A stretch of DNA of 47,158 nt from Bacteroidales bacterium. GTDB taxonomy: Bacteria; Bacteroidota; Bacteroidia; Bacteroidales; Muribaculaceae. Below the pieces are notes generated by a model that was given only the letters and a program-made list of their open reading frames with translations, was not told the DNA's origin and searched no databases. The DNA lies in the NCBI GenBank assembly GCA_020859845.1, contig JAJBVL010000106.1, forward strand, positions 1 to 47,158, given 5' to 3'. Made by a program: the position numbers and the translations under genes. Numbering within the stretch: position 1 is the first letter of the stretch; each line of letters opens with the position of its first letter. This document shows positions 25,482-34,279 of the stretch, piece after piece.

Positions 25482-28400
25482 ATGTCAATCACCAGCTTCC
25501 TTAGCAAGATATTTGGCAACAAATCTACTCGCGACCTCAAAGAGATACAACCCATCGTGGATCGTATTAAGGCCCTCGGCCCAGAGATGGAGAGTAAAAC
25601 CAACGACGAGCTCCGCGCTGCCGTACAGGCTGTGCGCGACGACATAAAGCAAGCCATCGCCCCCGATGAGCAAGAGATTGCTGCTACCAAGATAAAGATT
25701 GAAGACCTACCATTTGACCAGCGTCAACCCCTGTGGGACGACATCGACAAGCGCGAAAAGCATATCCTCGACGTGATTGAGGACAAACTCAACGAGCATC
25801 TCCCTGTGGTGTTTGCAGCCATACGCGAGACGGCTGCTCGTTTTGCCAAAAATGAGACTGTAGTGGTCACTGCCACTCAGATGGACCGGGACCTCGCCGC
25901 CGAGGGGCGCGACTTCGTTAGCATCGAAGACGACAAGGCCATCTATCGCAATCGCTGGATGGCTGGCGGCAACGAAATAAAGTGGGACATGATCCACTAT
26001 GATGTACAGCTCATCGGTGGCGTCACTCTCCATCAAGGCAAGATTGCCGAGATGGCTACAGGCGAAGGTAAGACGCTGGTGGCAACCCTGCCCGTGTTCT
26101 TGCGTTCGTTGTCGGGTCGCGGAGTGCATGTGGTGACCGTCAACGATTACCTCTCCAAGCGCGACTCGGAGTGGATGGGGCCGCTCTATATGTTCCATGG
26201 CTCATCGGTGGATTGTATCGACAAGCATCAGCCCAACACCGCTGCTCGCCGCAAAGCCTACAACTGCGACATCACATTTGGCACCAACAACGAGTTCGGC
26301 TTTGACTACCTCCGCGACAATATGGCTATGGCCCCCGACGACATGGTGCAGCGCAAGCATTATTATGCCATAGTCGACGAGGTCGACTCGGTGCTTATAG
26401 ATGATGCCCGTACGCCGCTTATCATATCGGGTCCGGTGCCTAAGGGCGACGACCAGCTCTTCAACGAGTATCGTCCCAACGTGGAGAAGGTCGTCACAGC
26501 CCAGCGCCGCCTCGTCACCCAGTGTCTCAGCGAAGCCAAGGCAAAACTGACATCCGACGACAAGGAGGTGAGAAAAGAGGGTGCTCTCCTGCTCTTTCGT
26601 GCCTTCAAGGGATTGCCAAAGAATGGCGCTCTCATCAAGTTCTTGAGCCAGGAGGGTATGAAAAACATCCTTCTGGAGACCGAGGCCTATTATCTGCAAG
26701 ACAACTCACGCGAGATGCCAAAGGCCACTGACCCACTCTACTTTGTCATCGATGAAAAAAACCGCAGCGTAGAGCTTACCGACAAGGGTATCGACTTGCT
26801 GACCGGTACCAGTTCCGACCCTCAATTCTTCGTGCTTCCCGACATTGCTGCCCAGCTTAGCGAGGCTGAGCATATTGCCGATCTGGCCGAGCGACAGCAA
26901 CGCAAGGACGAGCTCATGCAAAACTATGCTATCAAGGCCGAGCGCGTTCACACCGTCACTCAACTTCTGAAGGCCTACACCCTCTTTGAGAAGGATGTAG
27001 AGTATGTCATCGACGACAACAAGATTAAAATCGTGGATGAGCAGACTGGACGTATCATGGAAGGGCGCCGCTACTCCGATGGCCTTCACCAAGCCATTGA
27101 GGCTAAGGAGGGCGTGAAGGTCGAGGCTGCTACACAGACCTTTGCCACCATCACCCTGCAAAACTACTTCCGTATGTATCACAAGCTGGCCGGTATGACC
27201 GGTACAGCCGAGACGGAGGCTGGTGAGTTTTGGGACATCTATAAGCTTGATGTAGTCACCATCCCTACCAACAAGCCTGTGGCTCGTATAGATATGGACG
27301 ACCGCGTCTACAAGACCAAGAAAGAAAAATATGCCGCTGTAATCGACGAGATAGTGCGCCTCGTGGGACTGGGACGTCCTGTGCTGGTGGGTACCACCTC
27401 GGTCGAAATCTCTGAGCTCCTGAGCCGTATGCTCACCATGCGCAAGATACCCCACAACGTGCTCAACGCCAAGCTCCACCAGAAGGAGGCCGAAATCGTG
27501 GCACAAGCTGGTAAGGCTGGCACAGTGACTATCGCTACCAATATGGCAGGACGTGGTACGGACATCAAGCTACCTGAGGAAGTGAAGGCTGCTGGCGGAT
27601 TGGCCATCATCGGCACAGAACGTCACGAATCGCGCCGTGTCGACCGTCAGCTGCGTGGCCGTTCAGGCCGTCAAGGCGACCCAGGCTCTTCGGTGTTCTA
27701 CGTGTCGTTTGAAGACCAGTTGATGCGTCTGTTTGCCACTGACCGCGTCATGAAGATGCTTGACACCATGGGTCTCAAAGAGGGCGAGGTGATAGAGTCG
27801 TCGATGGTGACCCGAGCTATCCAAAATGCTCAGAAGCGTGTGGAAGAAAACAACTTTGGCATCCGCAAACGCTTGCTGGAATACGACGACGTGATGAACA
27901 AGCAGCGTACCTATATCTATACTCGCCGTCACCATGCTCTGCTTGGCGAGCGAATCGGTATCGATATCGCCAATATGTTCTACGACACGATTGAGAATCT
28001 TGTCAACAACTACGACTCCCCCGCCGACTATCCCGAGCTGGCGCTGGAGCTCTTCAAGATACTTTCTATCGAAGCTCCCTTCACCGAGGAGGAGTATCGC
28101 AACATGGCCAAGGAAGACGCCATCGAGAAGATCCACGATGCTGCCATAGCAGCCTTCGACCGCAAGAGCCAACGCATTGTCGACGTGGCTTTGCCCGTGA
28201 TCAACGACTGTGTGGAGAATCGTGGCATGAACGGCCGCATCCTCGTGCCTATCACTGATGGTAAGCGAATATTCAATCTCCCAGTTGACCTTATGGAGGC
28301 TTACAACTCGCAGTGTAAGACCATTGTCAAAGAGTGGCATAAGGCCCTCCTGCTGGTATCTATCGACGAACTGTGGAAGGAGCACCTGCGCGAACTGGAT

Positions 28401-28913
28401 CAGCTACGTCAGTCGGTGCAAAATGTTAGCTACGAGCAGAAAGACCCATTGGTTATCTACAAGGTTGAGTCGTTCCACCTCTTTGAGAAGATGCTCAACA
28501 ATCTCAACGTCAAGGTCATCTCCGCTCTGATGCGTGGCCAGATATTTATCCAGCAGCGTCCGCCGATGCCTAACCCGCAGGCTCAGCAGCAACAGCAAGC
28601 ACCATCAGCTCAGCCCAATGGCGACCAGGGGGCCCCAGCGCCAGCGGCTCCAGCTCCTAAGCCTCAGCCTAATATCCAGCGAGCTATGCCGCGTACCCAC
28701 ACCGACTACTCCAACCTGCGCACTTCGCGACCGGGAGCCACTCCTTCTGGTCTTCCAGGCGAGGCGGCTCAGCGTGCTGCTGCTTCGGCGCCCCAAGGCG
28801 AGAAGCAACGCCCTATGCCCGTAGTAAAGGGTGGCCCTAAGATTGGACGCAACGATCCTTGCCCCTGTGGCAGCGGTAAGAAATATAAGAATTGCCATGG
28901 ACGTGGCATGTAA
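25482..28913 (+). CDS. secA: Preprotein translocase subunit SecA
   Basis: SecA is the ATPase motor that drives proteins through SecYEG. The 1143-residue form is long, as in other Bacteroidetes. Walker A is ATGEGKT (192-198), and the second helicase half includes [12 protein letters not shown] and [20 protein letters not shown]. An insertion of about 120 residues in the region 320-450 ([20 protein letters not shown] and on) is typical of the long SecA type. A Gln/Pro/Ala-rich linker (about 1030-1110) precedes the zinc-binding tail [14 protein letters not shown] that contacts SecB and ribosomes. It starts 67 nt after the phosphatase-like gene. Confidence 0.97.
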   Translation: MSITSFLSKIFGNKSTRDLKEIQPIVDRIKALGPEMESKTNDELRAAVQAVRDDIKQAIAPDEQEIAATKIKIEDLPFDQRQPLWDDIDKREKHILDVIEDKLNEHLPVVFAAIRETAARFAKNETVVVTATQMDRDLAAEGRDFVSIEDDKAIYRNRWMAGGNEIKWDMIHYDVQLIGGVTLHQGKIAEMATGEGKTLVATLPVFLRSLSGRGVHVVTVNDYLSKRDSEWMGPLYMFHGSSVDCIDKHQPNTAARRKAYNCDITFGTNNEFGFDYLRDNMAMAPDDMVQRKHYYAIVDEVDSVLIDDARTPLIISGPVPKGDDQLFNEYRPNVEKVVTAQRRLVTQCLSEAKAKLTSDDKEVRKEGALLLFRAFKGLPKNGALIKFLSQEGMKNILLETEAYYLQDNSREMPKATDPLYFVIDEKNRSVELTDKGIDLLTGTSSDPQFFVLPDIAAQLSEAEHIADLAERQQRKDELMQNYAIKAERVHTVTQLLKAYTLFEKDVEYVIDDNKIKIVDEQTGRIMEGRRYSDGLHQAIEAKEGVKVEAATQTFATITLQNYFRMYHKLAGMTGTAETEAGEFWDIYKLDVVTIPTNKPVARIDMDDRVYKTKKEKYAAVIDEIVRLVGLGRPVLVGTTSVEISELLSRMLTMRKIPHNVLNAKLHQKEAEIVAQAGKAGTVTIATNMAGRGTDIKLPEEVKAAGGLAIIGTERHESRRVDRQLRGRSGRQGDPGSSVFYVSFEDQLMRLFATDRVMKMLDTMGLKEGEVIESSMVTRAIQNAQKRVEENNFGIRKRLLEYDDVMNKQRTYIYTRRHHALLGERIGIDIANMFYDTIENLVNNYDSPADYPELALELFKILSIEAPFTEEEYRNMAKEDAIEKIHDAAIAAFDRKSQRIVDVALPVINDCVENRGMNGRILVPITDGKRIFNLPVDLMEAYNSQCKTIVKEWHKALLLVSIDELWKEHLRELDQLRQSVQNVSYEQKDPLVIYKVESFHLFEKMLNNLNVKVISALMRGQIFIQQRPPMPNPQAQQQQQAPSAQPNGDQGAPAPAAPAPKPQPNIQRAMPRTHTDYSNLRTSRPGATPSGLPGEAAQRAAASAPQGEKQRPMPVVKGGPKIGRNDPCPCGSGKKYKNCHGRGM

Positions 28914-28949
28914 TCACTATCTCTCGAAAAAGAAAACATCCTTCAAGAT

Positions 28950-29858
28950 ATGAATCAGAAAAAATCTACCCTGCTCTGGTTGGCCATCGGTCTGGTGGCG
29001 CTTCTCGTAGTGGCTGTCATTGTCAGCATCTTTCAGGTGTCGAGCCTTAAGATGCAGGTCAATGAAGCTCAGCTCCAAAACGAGCAGCTTCAACTCACCA
29101 ACGAACAACTTCAGCTGGCCAACGAGTTTGAGGCCATCAACAATCAGTTTGCTCAGTATGAAGACCAGGCTGCTATGATGGCCAGCGACACTATTTATGC
29201 CAAGTATACTGCCGCTAAGAGCAAGATAGAACAGCTGCTCCAAGAGCTCAACTCGGAGAAGGCTAAGAGCAAAAAGCGCATTGCTGAGCTCGAAAGCGAG
29301 ATTGCCACCCTGCGTGGTCTTCTGCGCCACTATATAGCTCAAGTGGATTCGCTGGGGCGTGAGAATGCAGAGCTTAAGACCGAAAACGCTCAGATACGTG
29401 AGCGCAATCAAGCTCTGTCGACTCAGGTGCGCGAAGTGGAACGCAAAAACGAGCATCTCTCTGAACGCATGACCCTTGCGGAGAAGCTCAACGTCACGGG
29501 GCTCTCCATCGTAGGCTTGAAGAAAAACGGCAAGACGGAGAAAAATATTACCAAGGCTAAGCAGCTGTGTGTGTCGTTTACAATCCCACAAAACAACTCC
29601 ACTCCTGTAGGATCGAAGGTGATCTATCTCCGTATTGTCAGCCCTGAAGGGTCGCTTTTAGGCAATGCTGGAAGCTTTGACTTTGAGGGTGCCCAAGTGC
29701 CTTGCACGGCCAAGAAGACCATCGAGTACGCAGGCGAAGAGATGGCTGTCACGATGTATTGGGATGTCAACACTGCTCTTACTCCTGGCGACTATACGGT
29801 AGAACTCTTTGCCGACAACTTCCGCTTGGTATCTCGCCAGTTTACCCTCAAAAAATGA
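28950..29858 (+). CDS. Membrane-anchored coiled-coil protein of unknown function
   Basis: The 302-residue protein has a short cytoplasmic start, one strong membrane helix (about 9-30) and a long coiled coil (about 32-180) with repeated LQLTNEQLQLANE-like heptads and IAELESEIATLRGLL. A beta-rich C-terminal domain follows (about 185-302, YLRIVSPEGSLLG and GDYTVELFADN). The N-in topology puts the coiled coil and the domain in the periplasm. It follows secA by 36 nt and precedes mgtC by 16 nt. I do not recognise the domain, and an envelope scaffold or binding role is only a guess. Confidence 0.75.
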   Translation: MNQKKSTLLWLAIGLVALLVVAVIVSIFQVSSLKMQVNEAQLQNEQLQLTNEQLQLANEFEAINNQFAQYEDQAAMMASDTIYAKYTAAKSKIEQLLQELNSEKAKSKKRIAELESEIATLRGLLRHYIAQVDSLGRENAELKTENAQIRERNQALSTQVREVERKNEHLSERMTLAEKLNVTGLSIVGLKKNGKTEKNITKAKQLCVSFTIPQNNSTPVGSKVIYLRIVSPEGSLLGNAGSFDFEGAQVPCTAKKTIEYAGEEMAVTMYWDVNTALTPGDYTVELFADNFRLVSRQFTLKK

Positions 29859-29874
29859 TTGATATCCACCGAAT

Positions 29875-30600
29875 ATGATGGAGTGGCTTAGCGACTTTTA
29901 TAATGCCATCAACGCATTGGAGGTTACCCCGGTCAGCGCTATCTTTAAGCTCTGCTTGAGCATGGTGCTTGGGAGCCTCATAGGGCTTGAGCGCAAACGC
30001 AAGGGGCAGATAGCTGGCCTGCGTACTTTTGCGCTTATCTCTATGGGCGCCACTCTGGCTATGCTGCTCTCCATCTATGTCCCACAGGAATATCTCGGAC
30101 TTAAGAATGGCGACCCTGGACGTATAGCAGCTCAGGTGGTGTCGGGAATAGGTTTTTTGGGCGCGGGCGCCATCATACAGATGCGCGGCTCGGTGCGTGG
30201 ATTGACCACCGCAGCCGGCATATGGATGGTGGCTACTCTCGGTATGGCTGTGGGTGTAGGGCTCTATTTGGTGGCTATAGTAGCCACCGGCTTCGTCCTG
30301 TTTATTCTGCTCTGGCTTGAACAGTTTGAGCGTAGAGTGCATGTGGGATGGCAGACGAGAATCATCTCTCTACGGGTATCCGAGATTGTGGAGGATGTGG
30401 AGGAGTATAGAGAATGTCTTGCTAAGCATCATGTACATCTTAACAACGTCTACTTGGAGTATGACTACGAGAAGCCAGAGACGCAGTTCAATCTCATTGT
30501 GCTCGTGAAGGATACCATCGACTATGTGGCTCTCTTCGCCGAGATGCGTACACTCCACCCCACTATTTCAGTCTCCGTAGCCAATCAGATGCCCTCTTAA
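29875..30600 (+). CDS. MgtC/SapB family membrane protein
   Basis: The 241-residue protein has the MgtC/SapB N-terminal membrane domain of four to five helices with the signatures GSLIGLERKRKGQIAGLRTF and GIGFLGAGAI followed by RGLTTAAGIWMVA. A soluble C-terminal ACT-like domain (about 155-241) follows. In pathogens MgtC regulates F-type ATPase and magnesium adaptation, while in commensals its role is less clear. It sits 16 nt after the coiled-coil gene and upstream of the KefB-like antiporter, so ion homeostasis is a reasonable theme. Confidence 0.9.
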   Translation: MMEWLSDFYNAINALEVTPVSAIFKLCLSMVLGSLIGLERKRKGQIAGLRTFALISMGATLAMLLSIYVPQEYLGLKNGDPGRIAAQVVSGIGFLGAGAIIQMRGSVRGLTTAAGIWMVATLGMAVGVGLYLVAIVATGFVLFILLWLEQFERRVHVGWQTRIISLRVSEIVEDVEEYRECLAKHHVHLNNVYLEYDYEKPETQFNLIVLVKDTIDYVALFAEMRTLHPTISVSVANQMPS

Positions 30601-30601
30601 T

Positions 30602-30632
30602 CCCTCTATCTCTCTACCCCTCTATCTCTCTA
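30602..30632 (+). repeat. Pyrimidine-rich direct repeat
   Basis: CCCTCTATCTCTCTA occurs at 30602-30616 and again at 30618-30632, inside a C/T-only leader between the mgtC and kefB-like genes. It may arise by slippage. No function is evident. Confidence 0.7.
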
Positions 30633-30655
30633 TTATTCTATCCATCTACCATCAC

Positions 30656-32905
30656 ATGATACTTGCTTCAGTCACCGCTTCGGCCGCAGCCGAGATGAAT
30701 ATTGAAAGCCTTATTAGCGACCTCGCCTTTATACTCATCCTGGGCGCCGTCACCACGGTGCTCTTCAAGTGGCTAAAGCAGCCAGTTGTGTTGGGCTATA
30801 TAGTTGCTGGTTTTCTTGCGAGCCCAAACTTTGAATACCTTCCCTCGGTCACTACCGAGAGCAACATCGACTTCTGGGCTCAGATAGGGATTATCATCCT
30901 TCTTTTCTCGCTTGGCTTGGAGTTTAGCTTTAAGAAGCTGCTCAACGCAGGAGGCTCTGCCATCGTTACCGCGATGATCATCGTGATAGGTATGATGGGT
31001 GTGGGGTTTGCCGTTGGCCACTTCTTAGGCTTTAGTCACATCAACAGCCTCTTTCTTGGAGGAATGCTCTCAATGTCGTCTACCACGATTATCATCAAGG
31101 CTTTCAACGATCTGGGGTTGGCTCAGCGCAAGTTTGCCTCTTTAGTATTTGCCGTGCTAATTGTAGAGGACCTCTTTGCAGTGTTGATGATGGTAATCCT
31201 CTCGTCGATTGCCATCAACAATAGTGTGGAAGGCGGAGAGATGCTCTACAGCGTCAGCAAGCTGGCTTTCTTCTTGGTGATGTGGTTTTTGGTGGGAGTC
31301 TTTGTCCTTCCCTCGCTTCTCAACTCTACACGTCGCTTTCTCAACGCAGAGACCCTCCTGATTGTCTCCATAGGTCTCTGTCTGGGGATGTCGATATTCT
31401 CCGTCTACTGTGGCTTCTCATTGGCTCTTGGCGCGTTTGTGATGGGCTCCATCCTCGCTGGCACCAGCTTTGCTGAGCGCATAGAGCGCGTGACGGCTCC
31501 AGTCAAGGACCTTTTTGGTTCGGTGTTTTTCATCTCCGTCGGTATGATGGTCAATCCGTCGATCATTGTGGAGTATGCAGGCCCCATTCTTATCCTGTCG
31601 GTAGTAGTGATTATTGGTATGATACTATTTGGCAGTTTTGGTATGCTCGTAACGGGACAGACTCTAAGAGTGGCTATCGAAGCGGGATTCTCCTTGACTC
31701 AGATAGGCGAATTTGCCTTCATTATAGCTTCTCTGGGTATGTCGCTCGGCGTGCTTGACCCCACGATTTATCCCATTGTAGTGGCAGTCTCGGTGTTGAC
31801 CACCTTCACCACTCCCTACTTTATCCGCCTCGCCGACCCCTTCTATAAGTTTGTGGAGAAGCATCTACCAAAGCGTCTTCACTTTCTCATTGACCGCTAT
31901 ACCGACAAGGCTGCCACTGAGAGCGAGACGGGTCAGCTGTGGCGCTCCATTCTTAAGCGCTATATATGGCGTATAATGCTCTACTCTATTATCTTGATAG
32001 CCATAGCGCTTATCAGCCTCCAATGGATGATGCCATGGCTCGAGGAGATAGCTCCTACATGGGGGCGCTTGATAGGGGCTTTCGTCACACTCTCAGCTAT
32101 GGCTCCCTTCTTGGTGGCTCTTTCCTACCCCGCGTCGCGAAAGACAGAACGTCAACGACTGCGCCAGACCAATGCCCGCTTCGACGTGCCGCTCATCGTG
32201 ATGACCATCTTCCGCTTTCTCTTGTCGCTGGGCTTTGTGATGTGGGTGCTAAGCTCTATCTATACCATCGGTGTCGGTATCACCTTCGGCTTGGCCATCT
32301 TTATCCTGCTTATCTTTGTGTTCTCCAAGAGAGTTAAGCTACGGCTCAATGCCATAGAGACCAAGTTTCTTGACAATCTCAACGAGCGCGAGCTGCGCCG
32401 TAGTGGCAAGAACAACAACATCGTCTCCAATCTCCATCTCGCCTATATGACCGTGGGCTACAACTGCCCCTTCGTAGGCTCTAAGCTCAAAGATGCCGAC
32501 CTGCGACGCAAGTACGGAGCCAACATAGCCTCCATCACCCGTGGTGGCAACCTTCTTCCCATGCCTTCAGCCGACACTCGTATATTCCCTGGCGACACTC
32601 TGGGGGTGATAGGTACCGATGAAGAGATACAGCGCTTGCTTCCCATTGTGGAATCGTCGCCCGAGGAGAAAACCGACGGCCCAAAAGCGAGCGACTATAA
32701 GATCACCACACTCCAACTCACCCCCGAATCCGAACTCGTGGGCAAGACCGTGGCTCAAAGTCAGCTATCCACGCGCTACAAAGCCCTACTCATAAGCATC
32801 AATCGCAATGAGGAGTTTATCACCCCCCGCGGCGACACCCCCTTTGAGCCACACGACATACTGTGGCTTGTAGGCAACCCCCATCAGTTGAAGACACTGG
32901 CTTGA
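30656..32905 (+). CDS. KefB-type cation:proton antiporter with two TrkA-C domains
   Basis: The 749-residue protein has a Na+/H+ exchanger domain of 12-13 helices (about 15-385: ILGAVTTVLFKW, LFSLGLEFSFKKL, SMSSTTIIIKAF, VEDLFAVLMM). A second hydrophobic block follows (about 430-560). The soluble tail has two copies of a TrkA-C/RCK-C fold (about 605-670, FVGSKLKDADLR, and 690-749, ELVGKTVAQSQL). There is no nucleotide-binding TrkA-N domain as in KefC/KefB. It probably exchanges K+ or Na+ for H+, gated by a ligand of the TrkA-C domains. The ion is not predictable. Confidence 0.88.
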   Translation: MILASVTASAAAEMNIESLISDLAFILILGAVTTVLFKWLKQPVVLGYIVAGFLASPNFEYLPSVTTESNIDFWAQIGIIILLFSLGLEFSFKKLLNAGGSAIVTAMIIVIGMMGVGFAVGHFLGFSHINSLFLGGMLSMSSTTIIIKAFNDLGLAQRKFASLVFAVLIVEDLFAVLMMVILSSIAINNSVEGGEMLYSVSKLAFFLVMWFLVGVFVLPSLLNSTRRFLNAETLLIVSIGLCLGMSIFSVYCGFSLALGAFVMGSILAGTSFAERIERVTAPVKDLFGSVFFISVGMMVNPSIIVEYAGPILILSVVVIIGMILFGSFGMLVTGQTLRVAIEAGFSLTQIGEFAFIIASLGMSLGVLDPTIYPIVVAVSVLTTFTTPYFIRLADPFYKFVEKHLPKRLHFLIDRYTDKAATESETGQLWRSILKRYIWRIMLYSIILIAIALISLQWMMPWLEEIAPTWGRLIGAFVTLSAMAPFLVALSYPASRKTERQRLRQTNARFDVPLIVMTIFRFLLSLGFVMWVLSSIYTIGVGITFGLAIFILLIFVFSKRVKLRLNAIETKFLDNLNERELRRSGKNNNIVSNLHLAYMTVGYNCPFVGSKLKDADLRRKYGANIASITRGGNLLPMPSADTRIFPGDTLGVIGTDEEIQRLLPIVESSPEEKTDGPKASDYKITTLQLTPESELVGKTVAQSQLSTRYKALLISINRNEEFITPRGDTPFEPHDILWLVGNPHQLKTLA

Positions 32906-32930
32906 ACCCCTTGCCTCCATAGTTGTTATA

Positions 32931-32955
32931 TTCTTGAATGACCAAAATTCAAGAA
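32931..32955. other. AT-rich perfect hairpin between the antiporter gene and the next gene
   Basis: TTCTTGAAT (32931-32939) pairs with ATTCAAGAA (32947-32955) across a 7-nt loop. It may be a weak terminator or a protein-binding site. The stem is A/T-rich and lacks a following T run. Confidence 0.55.
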
Positions 32956-32987
32956 CATAATCGTCTTATCCTAACATAAACCCAACT

Positions 32988-33407
32988 ATGGAAACGAAAA
33001 ATCAAGAAGTTGCACAGAATGCAGCGCAGATATCTGAGGCAGCAGCCGAGGTAAGCGCTCAGGAAGCTAAGGTAGCAGCCGAAGCTGAAGTAAAGCAGGC
33101 TGAGGCTGATGCGGAGAAGGTTGAGGCGACAGCCGACGACCAGATAGCCCACATCAAAGCTTCTGCCCAGGAGCAGATAGCCTCAGTGAAAGAGCAAGCT
33201 TCTGAGAAGATTGCCGACTTGAAAGAGCAGGCAGCTGAGCAAGCCGCCAACATCAAAGAACAAGTCTCCGAAAAGGCCGCCAACCTTAAGGATGAAGTGT
33301 CGGAGAAAGCCGAAAGCTTAAAGGAGAAACTAAAAGAGTTTGCGGCCCACACTCTGGAGAATGGGGCCGAGGCGGCTCAGCATCTTGCAGATAAGCTCAA
33401 GGGCTAA
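32988..33407 (+). CDS. Small amphipathic 11-residue-repeat protein (LEA/apolipoprotein-like)
   Basis: The 139-residue protein is composed almost only of Ala, Glu, Lys and Gln. From about residue 55 it consists of consecutive 11-residue units: KEQASEKIADL, KEQAAEQAANI, KEQVSEKAANL, KDEVSEKAESL. Eleven-residue periods make long amphipathic helices as in group 3 LEA proteins, apolipoproteins and synucleins. There is no signal peptide, so it is cytoplasmic. Desiccation, membrane-surface or stress protection are possible by analogy, none shown. It lies 82 nt after the antiporter and is convergent with the lipoprotein gene, 23 nt away. Confidence 0.7.
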   Translation: METKNQEVAQNAAQISEAAAEVSAQEAKVAAEAEVKQAEADAEKVEATADDQIAHIKASAQEQIASVKEQASEKIADLKEQAAEQAANIKEQVSEKAANLKDEVSEKAESLKEKLKEFAAHTLENGAEAAQHLADKLKG

Positions 33408-33430
33408 GCACGCATGACTCTCTTTAGAGA

Positions 33431-34279
33431 TTATTGAGGACTTTCTTCGAAGGTGCGTGCCTGTTGGCTACGTGCTGTATCAAGTTGACGTCCAAGATAC
33501 GCTTTGCGGCGTGTCTCCAATCCTAATTCGCGCAGGTTTTTGGCCACGACGTATGTCTCAGCTATAGCCTGCGCTTGTTGTGGCAGTAACTTTATGGTGA
33601 GAGGACGGTCGGCCACGTAGGTCAATTGGATTGGCGAGGGATAGTGGGCCAGCACAAAGGCTCCCAAGGTGTCGCTTTGTGCAGGGGTAAAGGTGATGAG
33701 TTCCACGCCGCGACTCCGGTCGTTGAGTTCACCATCAGCCTCTACAGTGGCGCTACGCAGGGTCGCCCCATCAGCTGAAAGCTCCACTCCCACACTCTTC
33801 ACGTTCTGCGTGCAGCTTGCTATCAGATAAAAGAGGCCTTCGTTGGTCATGCGAGCATACAGGCCTGAGGCAGTGCCAGGGGTCTTCCCTTCAATACATT
33901 TGGCAGTGTAATAGCCCTCAATCGGCTGTTTGACGTAGACCATCGTATTCTTGAGCGAATCGCATCTATACGTAAGGATGGCGCAGAGGCTATCGGTGCG
34001 CGACAGCTCGCGCTGTGTCAGCCGCTCCAGCACCTGTGGTCTGAGATGCATCGCCTCGCGGCGAATATCGATTTGCTTGGGATAAGCATGGTCAATCGAG
34101 TCGATAAGGGCAATGGCTTCTTCATAGCGCCCTTGCTCCATAGCTTCTGTGGCTTGGGTCTTGAGCTCAATAGCTGCCTCTTTGTCTTTGTCGCCACATG
34201 AAGTGAGGCCCATGGCCCAAGCTGTAGCTATTACGGCCACTGCTAAGCTTGTCAAGCGATTATTTGCTGCGTTCCACAT
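33431..34279 (-). CDS. Lipoprotein with helical repeat region, unknown function
   Basis: The 282-residue protein has a lipoprotein signal (AVIATAWAMGLTSC, lipobox LTSC at about 25-28, then GDKDKE). Residues about 36-80 form a TPR-like helical pair (AMEQGRYEEAIALIDSID) and the rest is a beta-rich domain of unknown fold. Its start lies 20 nt inside the end of the RSH gene on the same strand, so translation may be coupled. A role in (p)ppGpp metabolism cannot be inferred from this, and it may be a simple envelope lipoprotein that follows the operon. Confidence 0.75.
   Translation of the reverse strand: MWNAANNRLTSLAVAVIATAWAMGLTSCGDKDKEAAIELKTQATEAMEQGRYEEAIALIDSIDHAYPKQIDIRREAMHLRPQVLERLTQRELSRTDSLCAILTYRCDSLKNTMVYVKQPIEGYYTAKCIEGKTPGTASGLYARMTNEGLFYLIASCTQNVKSVGVELSADGATLRSATVEADGELNDRSRGVELITFTPAQSDTLGAFVLAHYPSPIQLTYVADRPLTIKLLPQQAQAIAETYVVAKNLRELGLETRRKAYLGRQLDTARSQQARTFEESPQ

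Noticed and set aside
26706..27506. 266-codon minus-strand frame inside secA
   Set aside because: Antisense to conserved SecA sequence, no signal or domain.
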